From contig CP136066.1 in NCBI GenBank assembly GCA_032622095.1, forward strand, positions 144,675,559 to 144,739,558: a DNA stretch of 64,000 nucleotides, in the 5' to 3' direction. This document shows, one piece after another, positions 10,346 to 20,999 of this stretch. The position numbers were made by a program, and so were the translations under genes. Under the pieces are notes generated by a model, which was not told where the DNA came from, searched no databases, and was given only the letters and a program-made list of their open reading frames with translations. This DNA is from Siphonodentalium dalli. Taxonomy: Eukaryota; Mollusca; Scaphopoda; Gadilida; Siphonodentaliidae. Position 1 is the first letter of the stretch. Each line of letters starts with the position of its first letter.

Positions 10346-12399
10346 GCAATGCAATGTCTTATAAAACCAATAGTCTTATTATATTCATATCATTTTGCAA
10401 TACTGAGACGTAACAGTGGCCAGTTCTCTCAAAATGATAACCAGATTGGTACCAACGAGTGGGAGGATCGACATATTTTGCATTCATTCGCGCTCAAGTA
10501 AGATTAGTTCTTCGAATTCGGTGGCATGTCGTGCAAATTATTTCACAATAGACATGGTTGATTTAAGGCAAATGGCTGCCTGACTATCTTTGCGAACAGA
10601 ATAAGGGAATTAGGTAGGTTATATTAAATTTAACACGACATTTAAGCATTCTTGGCACTCTCTATGGCTATTGTAACAAAATGCGACCGCGAATAACAAA
10701 ATTAATCAATTAACCAATTCGGATATATATCTCATCAAATAACTCATGTTGATACGAATCGTTAGTTAACCCCTATCAACGAGGCGTGGTTACATGAACG
10801 GAGCTACTGATACATTGTGTATCATGTATACCGTTCTAAAAGTAAGTTTAAATGGATCTCATTGACCAATAGCAATTGCTACCCAGTCCGCAAGAGGACA
10901 TCTCCAGCAAATTATCAAACTGTCACATCATACAGGTTCGTTCAGTTTCATCATCACGCAATAGACTCGTCGAATTTTGTATTCTAACATTTACCGGATT
11001 ATTTACCATAACACATATTTCGCACACAAGGAGATGGAAACCTGGTTCATTTTCAACTTGAAGTTTGTCAGCTGCTTAAAGGATGGGAAGTATTTGCTTG
11101 TACTAGCCATAGATAAGTTGCAAAGTCAAAGCTCTAAGCGACACTTCCAACAAACGAAAATACCAGCGATGTGGTAAATCACACAAAACTATCAAACTAT
11201 TTGTTCCTATATATTTCGATTGTATGTTACTCTGTATAGTATGGCACTGGAGTCCCGTGTCACCACATGTGCACTCGTGATTTCCAGAAGTGTCTGAACA
11301 ATTGCGTGTAAGTCGAGGTACCCCAAATATGGACAATTATCCAATGCTAGATGAACAGTCATATTACCCATATCTTTCTATGCTGATGAGTAGGTAGGAT
11401 TACTTCTGGAAGGCTGTACATTCGGAAACAGCATATATATCGGAGTATTGGCATCGAGTTTTATCATGTAGACTGGTACATTTTGGACTTTTGGTATCCC
11501 AGTGTAAGTTTTAGCTCATTGTGACAGCAAAATGAAAAGGACGACAATTGCAATTATTTGTATACATGCTATACACAGGTTGATACCAGGAAGCGTATAA
11601 TAACTTTCTAGATAAGTCCAAAAATAATGCGGTTAGGGACCATATTTTGATCATGTCCGTTCATGATTAAAGCATTATAATTCCACCCACCTGTCATGTC
11701 TAACGCCAGATGTGTTACAGTTAATTTCAAATGTATCTATAGTTATCACACTATGAGCGACGGGTGTAGTGCGTATGCTGATATTATATTGTGGTAGTGT
11801 TTGATGTGCAAATGAGTGAAACAAAATGGGATCACGAGTCTTTGTGTAATTTGTCGCTGCATCTCAGAAATGACATTTGGCAACAACTTCTGTGCAGACC
11901 AGAATCTGATCTACGATAACTCATCCATAACCCAATTTCGCCCAATCAAGTTAGGGGTGTGAACCCGCATCCACCTCGTCTAGGCCAGATTTCGATAATG
12001 GTATCACGACATATCCACCTCATACGTACCATCATATCTGGTAGCACTTGGAATAATATTCATTGAGAAAGATTGACCTTCTATTGTCGGGTTTAAGTAA
12101 TTTCATATTGATTATGTCAAAGGTGACTGGCATAAATAACAATCAGGCATTCAATGTATTACTGTTACTCGGTTCTTCGTTTTAAACAATCCTGTTCATC
12201 TGTAAATACCTCGCTCCAAATTGCCACCTATTTCAATGGACACGGATTACTTGATCACGAATGCTCATGAATGCAAGATTCGTCAATAGTGGGCACCATT
12301 CTGGTAGCAATTTTAAATATAATTGCGCATTGTGATGTCCCGGAGTAACATGAAACAATGAATATTATACTTTGGGTTGTGTGAGACATTATATGATGG
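10346..12399. other. Spacer between the inverted 1.25-kb elements
   Basis: About 2 kb of AT-rich intron sequence. I see no exon, RNA gene or recognisable element. Confidence 0.5.
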
Positions 12400-12710
12400 C
12401 GATAAAAGTGAAACATGACATATTTCACCATTTATTCTGACAACCGTATTGGCAGCCATCTTGGGGTTAGTAAGCCATTTTGCAATCCAAAAAACGACAT
12501 TGAATTATCGTACATACCAAACATCTACGCCATGCTACATTCTGCGCGTTATGGTTCCGAGAAGAAGACAAAAACGGCTTTATGTTATTTTTGGAGAAAA
12601 ATAGCTAAATTTTATATTTAAAAAAAGTGCCAGGAGGTGCATTGTGTAATATTTTCACTTTATTGTTCGAGTTTGTAGATCGGGATATATACTTTAAACT
12701 ATAGTTTAGC
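12400..12710 (-). mobile_element. 1.25-kb element, inverted copy, distal part (split by Penelope insertion)
   Basis: In reverse complement this matches the second internal unit of the forward copy (10010-10345), for example ATATCCCGATC, GCACCTCCTG and the AAGATGGCTGCCAATAC region. It ends at 12710 exactly at the Penelope insertion; the rest of the copy resumes at 15231. Confidence 0.7.
12700..12710. repeat. Left target-site duplication of the Penelope-like dimer
   Basis: TATAGTTTAGC occurs at 12700-12710 and again at 15220-15230, flanking the 2.5-kb insertion. Removing the insertion plus one copy rejoins the interrupted inverted 1.25-kb element. Confidence 0.75.
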
Positions 12711-12724
12711 ATAAAATGATTTAT

Positions 12725-12763
12725 TAGCTCATTCCATAGCTTTCGGCCATAGGCCTTCGTCAG
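12725..12763 (-). ncRNA. Hammerhead-like motif at the end of the Penelope-like element
   Basis: On the minus strand, downstream of the ORF, the sequence reads CTGACGA, A, GGCC-TAT-GGCC, GAAA, then GCT...AGC and TA. This resembles a hammerhead core: CUGANGA, stem II hairpin, GAAA, short stem III (with the A-U closing pair) and a UA cleavage dinucleotide. Hammerhead motifs are known in Penelope-like elements. Two features weaken the call: an extra A between the CUGANGA box and stem II, and no clear stem I pairing. The matching site in the right arm (15140-15160) has lost the GAAA box. Confidence 0.4.
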
Positions 12764-12903
12764 TAGAAAACGATTAACACAGTAAAGTCTACATGTTGCT
12801 CTGACATCAACTCATTCGTAAATGCCAGACGGATAACGTACGTTCATTGAGTTTGTTTACCTGACGTCATGTACGTTAGTGATCGATTTCATTTCGCGCC
12901 AAA

Positions 12904-14148
12904 TTACCTGGCGCCAATGTTGTTGATTTTAGTGTTGAATCCAACCCCGTAGCACGTTCTTAGCCGGCGTATCCAACCATTCTCTTTTATAAGTCTGAAG
13001 TAGCGACTGCCACTAGCATACTCTAACACGACTACCTTCATATCTAGAAGTGAATGTCCATTTGTATTGAAATGGTCATACACCGGCTTATCTGGATGCA
13101 GGCGAATGTCTCGCATATGTTCTGTAACTCTTTCTTTCAGTTCCCGTGATGTTTCTCCCACATACACCGTGCACGAACACTTGTCACAAATTAGGCCATA
13201 TACGACGTTCCTACAATCACATTTAGCATTCTGTGCCACTTTGTACTCATTAATCAAGTCCGTCGATTTGATGGGATCCGTAATTATTATCTTGCATACT
13301 TCACATTCATCTGTGCACAGGTTGTTTGGAGTACGGACGGCTTTAGCTGTCTTTCTGTGTACCAATATATCGCCCAAGTTGTTGTCTCTCCGATATGATA
13401 TTAAAGGGGGAGAATCAAAGACTTTCTTCATCCTAGCTGATTCGTGTAATGCTCCCATATACTTCCTCGTTATCATTGGCAGGTCTGGTAGTCCTTTTGA
13501 GAATGTTGTTACTAAGGGTACCCGGTTATTCTTCTTCCGCTGCCTCCTCCCCGTCAACAACTCCTCTCGTTTCAGTAAGTCTGTTTTGCTCAATTCCCTC
13601 TCAATAAAACTACCACTGTATCCTCGTCTCCTCAATTGCTTTTTCAGCTCAATGCGGTGTCGTATATAGTCTTGTTCCCGAGTGCAAATCCGCTTGATTC
13701 TCAATCCAAGGCAATATACCACTGACCTTTTCGTGTGCGATGGGTGATCCGAACTATGATACAGGTATAGTTGGTTATCTGTCGGTTTCTTGTACAGATC
13801 TGTATATATTTTACCGTTACAAATTTTCACGTATGTGTCCAAAAATTCAATACATTTGTCGTGATGTCGCAGTTCAACTTTAATATTTGGGTGAATGGAA
13901 TTAGCATGTTCTCCGAACCTCTCCAGTTCCTCTACACTACCAGTCAATATCCCAAATCCGTCGTCAATATACCGACCATACATATATGGCTGCTGTTCGA
14001 ACGTAAGTAGAGACTGGTCCCATTTACGCATGTACGTACACGCTAGGTTTTTTCCAAGGCGACTTCCGATTGATACTCCCTCATTCTGAACATAATGTTT
14101 GTCTCCCAAAGAAAAGTTGTTGTTTGTCTCCCAAAGAAAAGTTGTTGT
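12904..14148 (-). pseudogene. Penelope-like reverse transcriptase / GIY-YIG endonuclease, 5'-truncated ORF (minus copy)
   Basis: The open frame ends with TAA at 12904-12906. Near its start are NEGVSIGSRLG (an RT motif before the active site) and YGRYIDDGFGI, whose YIDD is the catalytic palm motif C. It continues with KKPTDNQLYLYHSSDHPSHT and a basic linker, then a Cys-rich stretch (CDCRNVVYGLICDKC) leading into a GIY-YIG nuclease: VVY, TVYVGETSRELKERVTEH, NTNGHS and a C-terminal KENGWIRRLRTC with the expected Glu. RT plus C-terminal GIY-YIG in this order is diagnostic of Penelope-like elements. The RT fingers and most of the palm are missing, and the frame opens inside the other arm, so there is no authentic start. 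Not functional by itself. Confidence 0.9.
14098..14146. repeat. 25-bp tandem duplication at the dimer junction
   Basis: TTTGTCTCCCAAAGAAAAGT plus TTGTTG occurs twice in a row (about 14098-14122 and 14122-14146) immediately before the right arm starts at 14150. This is the breakpoint where the minus copy joins the inverted plus copy and looks like slippage or template switching during reverse transcription. Confidence 0.75.
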
Positions 14149-14149
14149 T

Positions 14150-15000
14150 GTTCGGATCACCCATCGCACACGAAAAGGTCAGTGGTATATTGCCTTGGAT
14201 TGAGAATCAAGCGGATTTGCACTCGGGAACAAGACTATATACGACACCGCATTGAGCTGAAAAAGCAATTGAGGAGACGAGGATACAGTGGTAGTTTTAT
14301 TGAGAGGGAATTGAGCAAAACAGACTTACTGAAACGAGAGGAGTTGTTGACGGGGAGGAGGCAGCGGAAGAAGAATAACCGGGTACCCTTAGTAACAACA
14401 TTCTCAAAAGGACTACCAGACCTGCCAATGATAACGAGGAAGTATATGGGAGCATTACACGAATCAGCTAGGATGAAGAAAGTCTTTGATTCTCCCCCTT
14501 TAATATCATATCGGAGAGACAACAACTTGGGCGATATATTGGTACACAGAAAGACAGCTAAAGCCGTCCGTACTCCAAACAACCTGTGCACAGATGAATG
14601 TGAAGTATGCAAGATAATAATTACGGATCCCATCAAATCGACGGACTTGATTAATGAGTACAAAGTGGCACAGAATGCTAAATGTGATTGTAGGAACGTC
14701 GTATATGGCCTAATTTGTGACAAGTGTTCGTGCACGGTGTATGTGGGAGAAACATCACGGGAACTGAAAGAAAGAGTTACAGAACATATGCGAGACATTC
14801 GCCTGCATCCAGATAAGCCGGTGTATGACCATTTCAATACAAATGGACATTCACTTCTAGATATGAAGGTAGTCGTGTTAGAGTATGCTAGTGGCAGTCG
14901 CTACTTCAGACTTATAAAAGAGAATGGTTGGATACGCCGGCTAAGAACGTGCTACGGGGTTGGATTCAACACTAAAATCAACAACATTGGCGCCAGGTAA
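14150..15000 (+). pseudogene. Penelope-like element, linker + GIY-YIG endonuclease fragment (plus copy)
   Basis: Open to the TAA at 14998-15000, this copy encodes only the region from SDHPSHTKRSVVYCLGLRIK to the end, with no RT palm motifs. The shared translation is identical by eye to the minus-strand copy, including VYVGETSRELKERVTEHMRD and GWIRRLRTCYGVGFNTK. The upstream codons (14095-14149) derive from the junction repeat and are not element sequence. A 5'-truncated dead copy. Confidence 0.88.
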
Positions 15001-15219
15001 TTTGGCGCGAAATGAAATCGATCACTAACGTACATGACGTCAGGTAAACAAACTCAATGAACGTACGTTATCCGTCTGGCATTTACGAATGAGTTGATGT
15101 CAGAGCAACATGTAGACTTTACTGTGTTAATCGTTTTCTACTGACGAAGGCCTATGGAATAATAAATCATTTTATATTAATGACAATTGGTCCCTTTATC
15201 TGGACTTTATACATATACA

Positions 15220-15230
15220 TATAGTTTAGC
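15220..15230. repeat. Right target-site duplication of the Penelope-like dimer
   Basis: TATAGTTTAGC, an exact copy of 12700-12710, followed directly by the resumed inverted 1.25-kb element. Confidence 0.75.
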
Positions 15231-16225
15231 AGTTCATCGACGACTGCTTTGTTAGTTAAGCCATTTAAGCAAGTAAGTGTGCGTTCTTACATATTTCCCA
15301 ATTTCCACCTATATTGCGGCTGCCATATTGGCGGCCATTTTAGGTTAGTATGTCATTTTTTAATCCAAGGCGGAATAAAATTGCCGTATACACCAATTAT
15401 CTCCACCGTTACTAATTCTTGTCTTTTTTTTGCCTTCCAGAAAATAAAAAAATGCGTTTTATATAAATTTTTAGGAAAAATTCAAAAATTTATTAAAATT
15501 TCGGGTCTGGGGGTACATTATATATTGTTTCTAATTTAATGTTCGAGTTTGTAGACAGAAACTTATATATTATTACATTTGTTAGCAGACTTTTAACGGT
15601 CGTTATGTTAATTAAGCCTATTGACATGTAACCGTGAGTTATGTGTGCCTTATACCACATCATGGCGCATCTTAACATTAGGGGGGAGGGTTGATTTTTC
15701 TGCCTGTGATAAAAAATAATGCGGCTTGCAGCGATAAGTTATATATCAAAATATAGCCAATTGGCAGTAGTTTTCCATGGTATAAAACAATGCGGCATAC
15801 CCGTCTTACTTTGCGATTTAAAAGAAACGAAAGACAACGCTTTGCGTGAATCGTCATATTTGTCTCACCCAAAATATTATTTGACGTCACATGACGTCAT
15901 GACTGCAATTCAAAGATTCAATGGTTACATGTATTACCCTACTCTGGTTATCGCCCCACTCACAGGTATCAAAATTGGACGAATATTTCTTCTCAAAATG
16001 TGTGAAAATACTCTGTCAAAAATGTCGGCTTTATTTAAAAAATGACCGATTTTTTCATCGGGTGCGTCAAGAAAACCACGCGGTGAGAAAAAAGTCCGCC
16101 TATCTGACAAATCCAACATACGGATTCCGAAAGTTTAGTAATTACGCTAACCAAAAATGTAGGTCTCATAAATTCCCTCTCCAGGCGACACCTATGTCCA
16201 TATTTGCCTGGCCTATATATAGTTT
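15231..16225 (-). mobile_element. 1.25-kb element, inverted copy, proximal part
   Basis: This is the reverse complement of 9098-10010: TAGGGGGGAGGGTTGATTTT at 15679 mirrors the CCCTCCCCCCTA mark of the forward copy, and TATTTGCCTGGC at 16200-16212 mirrors its outer end. Unit-1 phrases (AATTATCTCCACCGTTA, TTCTTACATATTTCCCAATT) lie at 15290-15415. Diverged from the forward copy by many substitutions, so older than the Penelope dimer it hosts. Confidence 0.7.
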
Positions 16226-16640
16226 TGCTCATATGCCAAACATAATCAGAGCGTAAATATTATATTGTCGCAAGACATACGATGGTGTACGTAAACATTG
16301 CTTCTGTTTATACAACACAGCGCAATTCTATTGGTTAATCACACACAAATGATATAAACGCTCTTTATTATTTCCATATAAGGAAAACAGTAATAAATAA
16401 CGCTCTTTATGTTTACCATATCCGGATCTAAACAAAAGCCAGTAACGTTTTTGCTTTTGTTTACATAACAAAGGAAAAACATTTGACAATAACATACTGT
16501 TTATACCATATTTCTGATTGGTATAAGAACAAAGTCTGTCTGCATTATACTATTCTTCTGTTTATGGCGGTTTTTGACGGAGCTGAATATTTTAACAGCA
16601 TACCCACCGCCAACGCCGCCCGTATCTTTAACCGTAAATA
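16215..16640 (+). mobile_element. Dispersed 'AAAGAGCG' element, copy 1
   Basis: About 430 bp beginning near CTCATATGCCAAACATAATC and ending near CAACGCCGCCCGTATCTTTAA. Shared landmarks with the copies at 28325, 31468 (inverted) and 42012 (inverted) are AACGCTCTTTAT (reverse of ATAAAGAGCGTT), CTTTTGTTTACATAACAA and TGTTTATGGCGGTTTTTGAC. No coding capacity. It abuts the inverted 1.25-kb element. Probably a MITE or SINE-like family of unknown parentage. Confidence 0.7.
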
Positions 16641-16689
16641 TGTTTATTCCTTGCAGTCCTATCGCATCGATAATATTTGTATTGTTTAA

Positions 16690-18139
16690 GTTGCAAACAT
16701 AATGAGAAACTATTAGATAAAACGCAGACGGTTATCTCGTGATCAGCCCGTTTCCAGGATAGATAACTCTTTTCGCGGAATTAGCCTGTAAATATATGGC
16801 AGTTTTCGATAGTGCAACACCACGAGCTCTAATAATCGATACAACACTGGAAGGACCATACCATGTAATTCATAAATATTTCATCCAAAGGTAGACAATG
16901 GATAACTATAATAATCTGTTCCGAACTATATACATGCAAACTTGACAAGCAATTTAACCAGATGTGTTAAAGGGTTATTGTACACTAAATCCGCCATTTA
17001 TGGGACCTTCTCCTTTTATACTCAACATAATATATGCAACAAATGTATGACGCTGGGCTATGGGTTATTGCAAAACACACAGTACGTGCTATAGCCTATA
17101 TGAATGATGCAAACATCATGGTAGATATAATGAAAATGAATTTATGACTGGAGTCTTCTTAAATACAGTCTTGGTTATGCGATAAAACAGGATTTTATGT
17201 ACAATGGAGTCATAAATTAATTTTCATTATAATTACCATGTTGTTTGCATCTTCATAGACCACACGAGTGTATTTTGAACTAATCCAATGCTCAAATTCT
17301 TTCATTTGTTGCATATATTCTGTTGAGTACAAAATGAGATGGGCCCACAAATGACCGGATGCAGTGTACATTACCCCTTTAATGACTATAGATACTCAAA
17401 TCATAGAGAAGGAAGCAGTATCATGACTCGAAAACATGTGACACGTGATTATTCACTGCACAATTCATTGCTTAAAGAAATGAACAGTAAAATATTTAAT
17501 TTGACCATACTTAGCTCATAATAACTGAGGATTTACTGGTAGTATTGACAAAAAAAGTCCTCTGTAGAAAAACAGAATTTGTCAATCTAAAAAAAAAATT
17601 CACCCGAGCACATGTTTACCTCAGAGATAGGCAACTTGAAATTTAGACTCCTTTAAACTTTAGTTTGATCAGAAAAAAATATCAAAATTAAAATTATTTA
17701 GCTAAAAGGCACACATCATCTATAGTCCTTACATACAGTAAGTATGTGGGTACACACGTGTCGATGAGTCACATTAGCTAAGTCACGTTCAACTTTTGGG
17801 ATGTTGCCCAATGATATATTTATCACGCACGCAAAGATAAATGTGTATTGGCCACACAAACAAATATAGATCATACAGTAGACAGATAAAATATTGGCTC
17901 AATAAAACAAAAACCTCCAGTACCTCTTCAACAATGGGTCACGTTGGTGGTTTAGGTTATGACCTGTAAGCTCTGATCAAATATTTAAATTGTTATAATC
18001 TTTGTCGCAACAGTTAACCGGTGATATGCTCATACAGGTTTATTGGAAGGTCGGGTTATATATGGGTTTATGTGTGTGGATACTTCTGATGTATATATTC
18101 AGATATCATATATGCATTAGTGGTTGTTTTCTCATTCTA
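16690..18139. other. Intron sequence without recognised feature
   Basis: AT-rich, several homopolymer runs (for example around 17590), no exon or element identified. Confidence 0.45.
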
Positions 18140-18244
18140 AGCGCTATGTTACTTTCACATACATTGATGGGGGTCCCGGTGACTGTCGGTGATGTGCATT
18201 AGGGTGTAATAAGCCGCCTAGCGCTAGCGAAGCTGGTTTGAATC

Positions 18245-18280
<36 letters not shown>

Positions 18281-18301
18281 TAGAGATAGAGATAGAGAGA
18301 G

Positions 18302-18376
<75 letters not shown>

Positions 18377-18520
18377 ATTCTTGTTTTCCGGGTTCGGTGG
18401 TTTCTACATGCAATGAGTTTATTGTTATTTCCCGGTTAAATTCACCACCAAAACTGACAACGTCGTGATGTGGCCTATAACTGCTGCTACAACGATACAC
18501 TTCAATAAACCTAACCAATG
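18140..18520 (+). mobile_element. tRNA-derived SINE-like copy, interrupted by (GA)n
   Basis: GCGCTAGCGAAGCTGGTTTG then AATCCCG resembles a pol III B box (GGTTCGANTCC) in a tRNA-like head. After the (GA)n tract come TTTTCCGGGTTCGGTGGTTT, CTACATGCAATG and AACGTCGTGATGTGG. The same body appears at 26420-26535 and 39950-40090 (GGTGGTTTCTACACGCAGTG). Ends and target duplication are not clear. Confidence 0.5.
18247..18372. repeat. (GA)n microsatellite
   Basis: About 125 bp of almost pure GA dinucleotides with a short GATA-containing interruption at 18276-18300. The serine/leucine-rich minus-strand frame through it is an artefact. Confidence 0.97.
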
Positions 18521-20800
18521 CATCAATTGGAATTGGTAAGGCAGCGAGTATCACGCAAAATAACATAATACGTTAGTAATGGACGGTATAGTATGGTAAT
18601 TACAATGAAGAGGAAAGTCCATGGAAACATCATGCGAATACAGACGTCGGTTTCTTGACAACCAGAGTATGATTTTTGTTTATATTGGACTAACCCATCA
18701 TTGGGATACGAATTAAGGACATTATACTTTACAATTACAAACAAACGGTGGAAATGACGCCAGTATTGTACATGTTGATATTAGTTACATTTGATGTTTT
18801 AAATGATCTTAAATGCCTGAGTCCGACCGACGCATAATCTACTCCTCGACAAATACCAGAACATACTCTAGAGAACTAGTCGCGAGCAAGAGTCAGGATG
18901 AACAAGTAATATATTTGCTGACATTCAAACATGACTATGTTACATCAATTCAATGACATTTTCGTGCTTTCGAGTTCGCCATGCATGCAGAAGCGTCGCA
19001 TTCAAACCAGGACCGTCGTCCAAATTTCCATTATCTGGTGTTACGTACCTTTATTTAGAATGCAAGAACGTATACTATTATAATGACAATGAAGAGGAAC
19101 GCACAACATCATAGAATAATGCCGCTGATATTATGCGAATACAGACGTGGAACCCAATCTGAGGATATGAATTAAGGACAGTGCCGGTGTGATTGGTCAG
19201 AAGAAAAGCTAAGAACGTAACATGTATCACGGTGAATTATAAGAGAAGAATCCACACACACTTTGCACTGGATTGATGACCACTGGGTACAAATGGTTGC
19301 TGGCTTTGTTGAAGATATATGAGTAATTTAGTGTGATGACCACATACACCGGGTGGCGCAAATATGCATTGCTGTGCACTCAGGCTATTGCTGTGAATTC
19401 AGACTATGTCGCATGTTTACGTACAATTATACATTTCCTCAATTACATTCACATCACCCCAAAAAAGACCATATTGACTTGATTTATGATAGCAATAGTT
19501 TATATAGAAAATGGCTTCGAAGAATGTGTTCTTACTAACTTCGTTCAAGTCACAAAAAGAATGTTGGCCGGTATGATATTGCATCTGCATTGCAGCAGTG
19601 ATATATTCTTCATAAGAAAGAAAATAAACATACAAATATGACTTTCCTCCATCCTCAGAGTTTCAGGCGCCAGCAGGACGAAACGTCCAGTGCTAATATA
19701 CACGACGCTGGTTCTTTACACACCAGGATGTCAATCATGGCTGGGAAGGCAGTCTTGGATGGGAAGGTAAGCTTGGCGATCAGATCGTCAAGGTAACGTC
19801 AACATGGAAGACCATGTAGCCATGTCATTTCAGATGGCAGAGGTTTTAATGGTCGTACGGACCAACTGTTCACCAACAGTATGGTCAATCACAATGATAA
19901 AAGACAAACATTGGAAATGGATTTACAGTATTGAAAATGTGTCAAAATACATAATTCACAAGTACAAATGTATAGTGATTGTAAAAATAGTGGGACGTCT
20001 TGCTTCATTTGTGGTATATGGTATATCCTATAAGCATTTCTCATCAGATCACTGCTATTGCCTTTCCCGCGTTACCACCATCAACTATCAGACGTCACAC
20101 ATTAATTTCACCGCTTCCAATGATAACGTTTCATAGTCCCATCCGTATGCTGAGCAGCTGAGTGTAACTGAAATCAAATCGGACACGATGTTATAAACTA
20201 CGTTACATGGATTGCTACGTACAATTGTATATGTGCCAAACTTAAATAGTATCGCGTGTACTATGAATTCATTAGCGTGTTAACAATGCGTTTGTTTTAC
20301 ATATTACCATTATACCTGTTATTCTCACAAATTAAGACATATTTGCATACACATTGCAACATATTGAAAACACTCTCGTTCTTTGGCGACTTGGGGTACT
20401 TCTTATACTTACGGTCGAATATACATCGAATTATACGAATTTGCAAGTCAAATATTTGAATTATGTGCATGAAATAAATGAGGTTTATATTTGGGCTCAC
20501 CACTCAAGAATCCCATGTGGCACTTCGTTTGCCGATATTTACGACTGGCTTTACTTCTTTACACCACACACAGTGCATGGTGCATACGCCTGGGCTGTAC
20601 TGTCCAGTACACTACTATGTCCCGATCTCCACCCTAGATGAATCCACAATGTTTTCACCACAAACAACAAGGCTCTGCAGACGGCAGATAATTGTCCACA
20701 CAAAAAATACACGTATTAGATGAGTTGTTTGTTTAACAAACATAGAGCATGTGGTTAACTTTTGTTCTGCCTACTATGTTTTGATTAACAACAACAATCG
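18521..20800. other. Intron sequence without recognised feature
   Basis: Two stretches (18590-18720 and 19080-19200) share AATGAAGAGGAA, GCGAATACAGACG and GAATTAAGGACA, indicating a diverged local duplication. A related stretch with AGAGAACTAGTC and GCAAGAGTCA is at 18870 and 23530. No gene found. Confidence 0.45.
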
Positions 20801-20845
20801 GATACTTAAACGTCACAACTTGTGTTTCGTCTTGGTGCTTTAAGT

Positions 20846-20985
20846 TGCTTCAATTGTCATAGATATGGTCATACTCAAATGAAGTGCAAATCAAAGAATA
20901 TTTTAGCGATTGCCCTGAATTGAACTGGTCATACTCATATTGCACCAAATGCAAAGGCAATCACTCTGTATCAAAAAAGTTCTGT
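20846..20985 (+). pseudogene. LINE ORF1 (gag-like) zinc-knuckle remnant
   Basis: In one frame 20846-20887 encodes CFNCHRYGHTQMKC, a perfect CX2CX4HX4C knuckle. One frameshift later, 20941-20985 encodes CTKCKGNHSVSKKFC, a second CX2CX3HX6C finger. Paired knuckles in this order are typical of ORF1 of Jockey/I/CR1-like non-LTR retrotransposons. No intact frame surrounds them; this is a decayed fragment on the + strand. Confidence 0.7.
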
Positions 20986-20999
20986 CAAAAATTATAAGA

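Larger units (their letters stand above)
12711..15219. mobile_element. Penelope-like retroelement, head-to-head inverted dimer
   Basis: Two 5'-truncated Penelope-like copies face each other: left arm 12711-13754 (coding on -), right arm 14150-15175 (coding on +), with a 395-bp spacer (13755-14149) that belongs only to the minus-strand copy. Arm lengths are 1044 and 1026 bp; the 18-base difference is fully explained by two gaps (13 and 5 bases) at the terminal motif, so the arms are otherwise indel-free and look nearly identical, implying a young event. An 11-bp target duplication brackets the whole unit. The last 44 bases (15176-15219) have no counterpart in the other arm. Confidence 0.85.

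Noticed and set aside
11103-11336. A minus-strand frame with an EGF-like Cys spacing (CSDTSGNHECTCG)
   Set aside because: Only a few cysteines fit; no flanking splice sites or further repeats support an EGF domain.
13067-13669. A 200-codon frame antisense to the Penelope ORF, with an identical twin at 14235-14837
   Set aside because: It is the shadow of the GIY-YIG coding strand in both inverted arms; it has no domain of its own.
18144-18566. A 140-codon frame with a long Ser-Leu repeat
   Set aside because: It is a translation of the (GA)n microsatellite.
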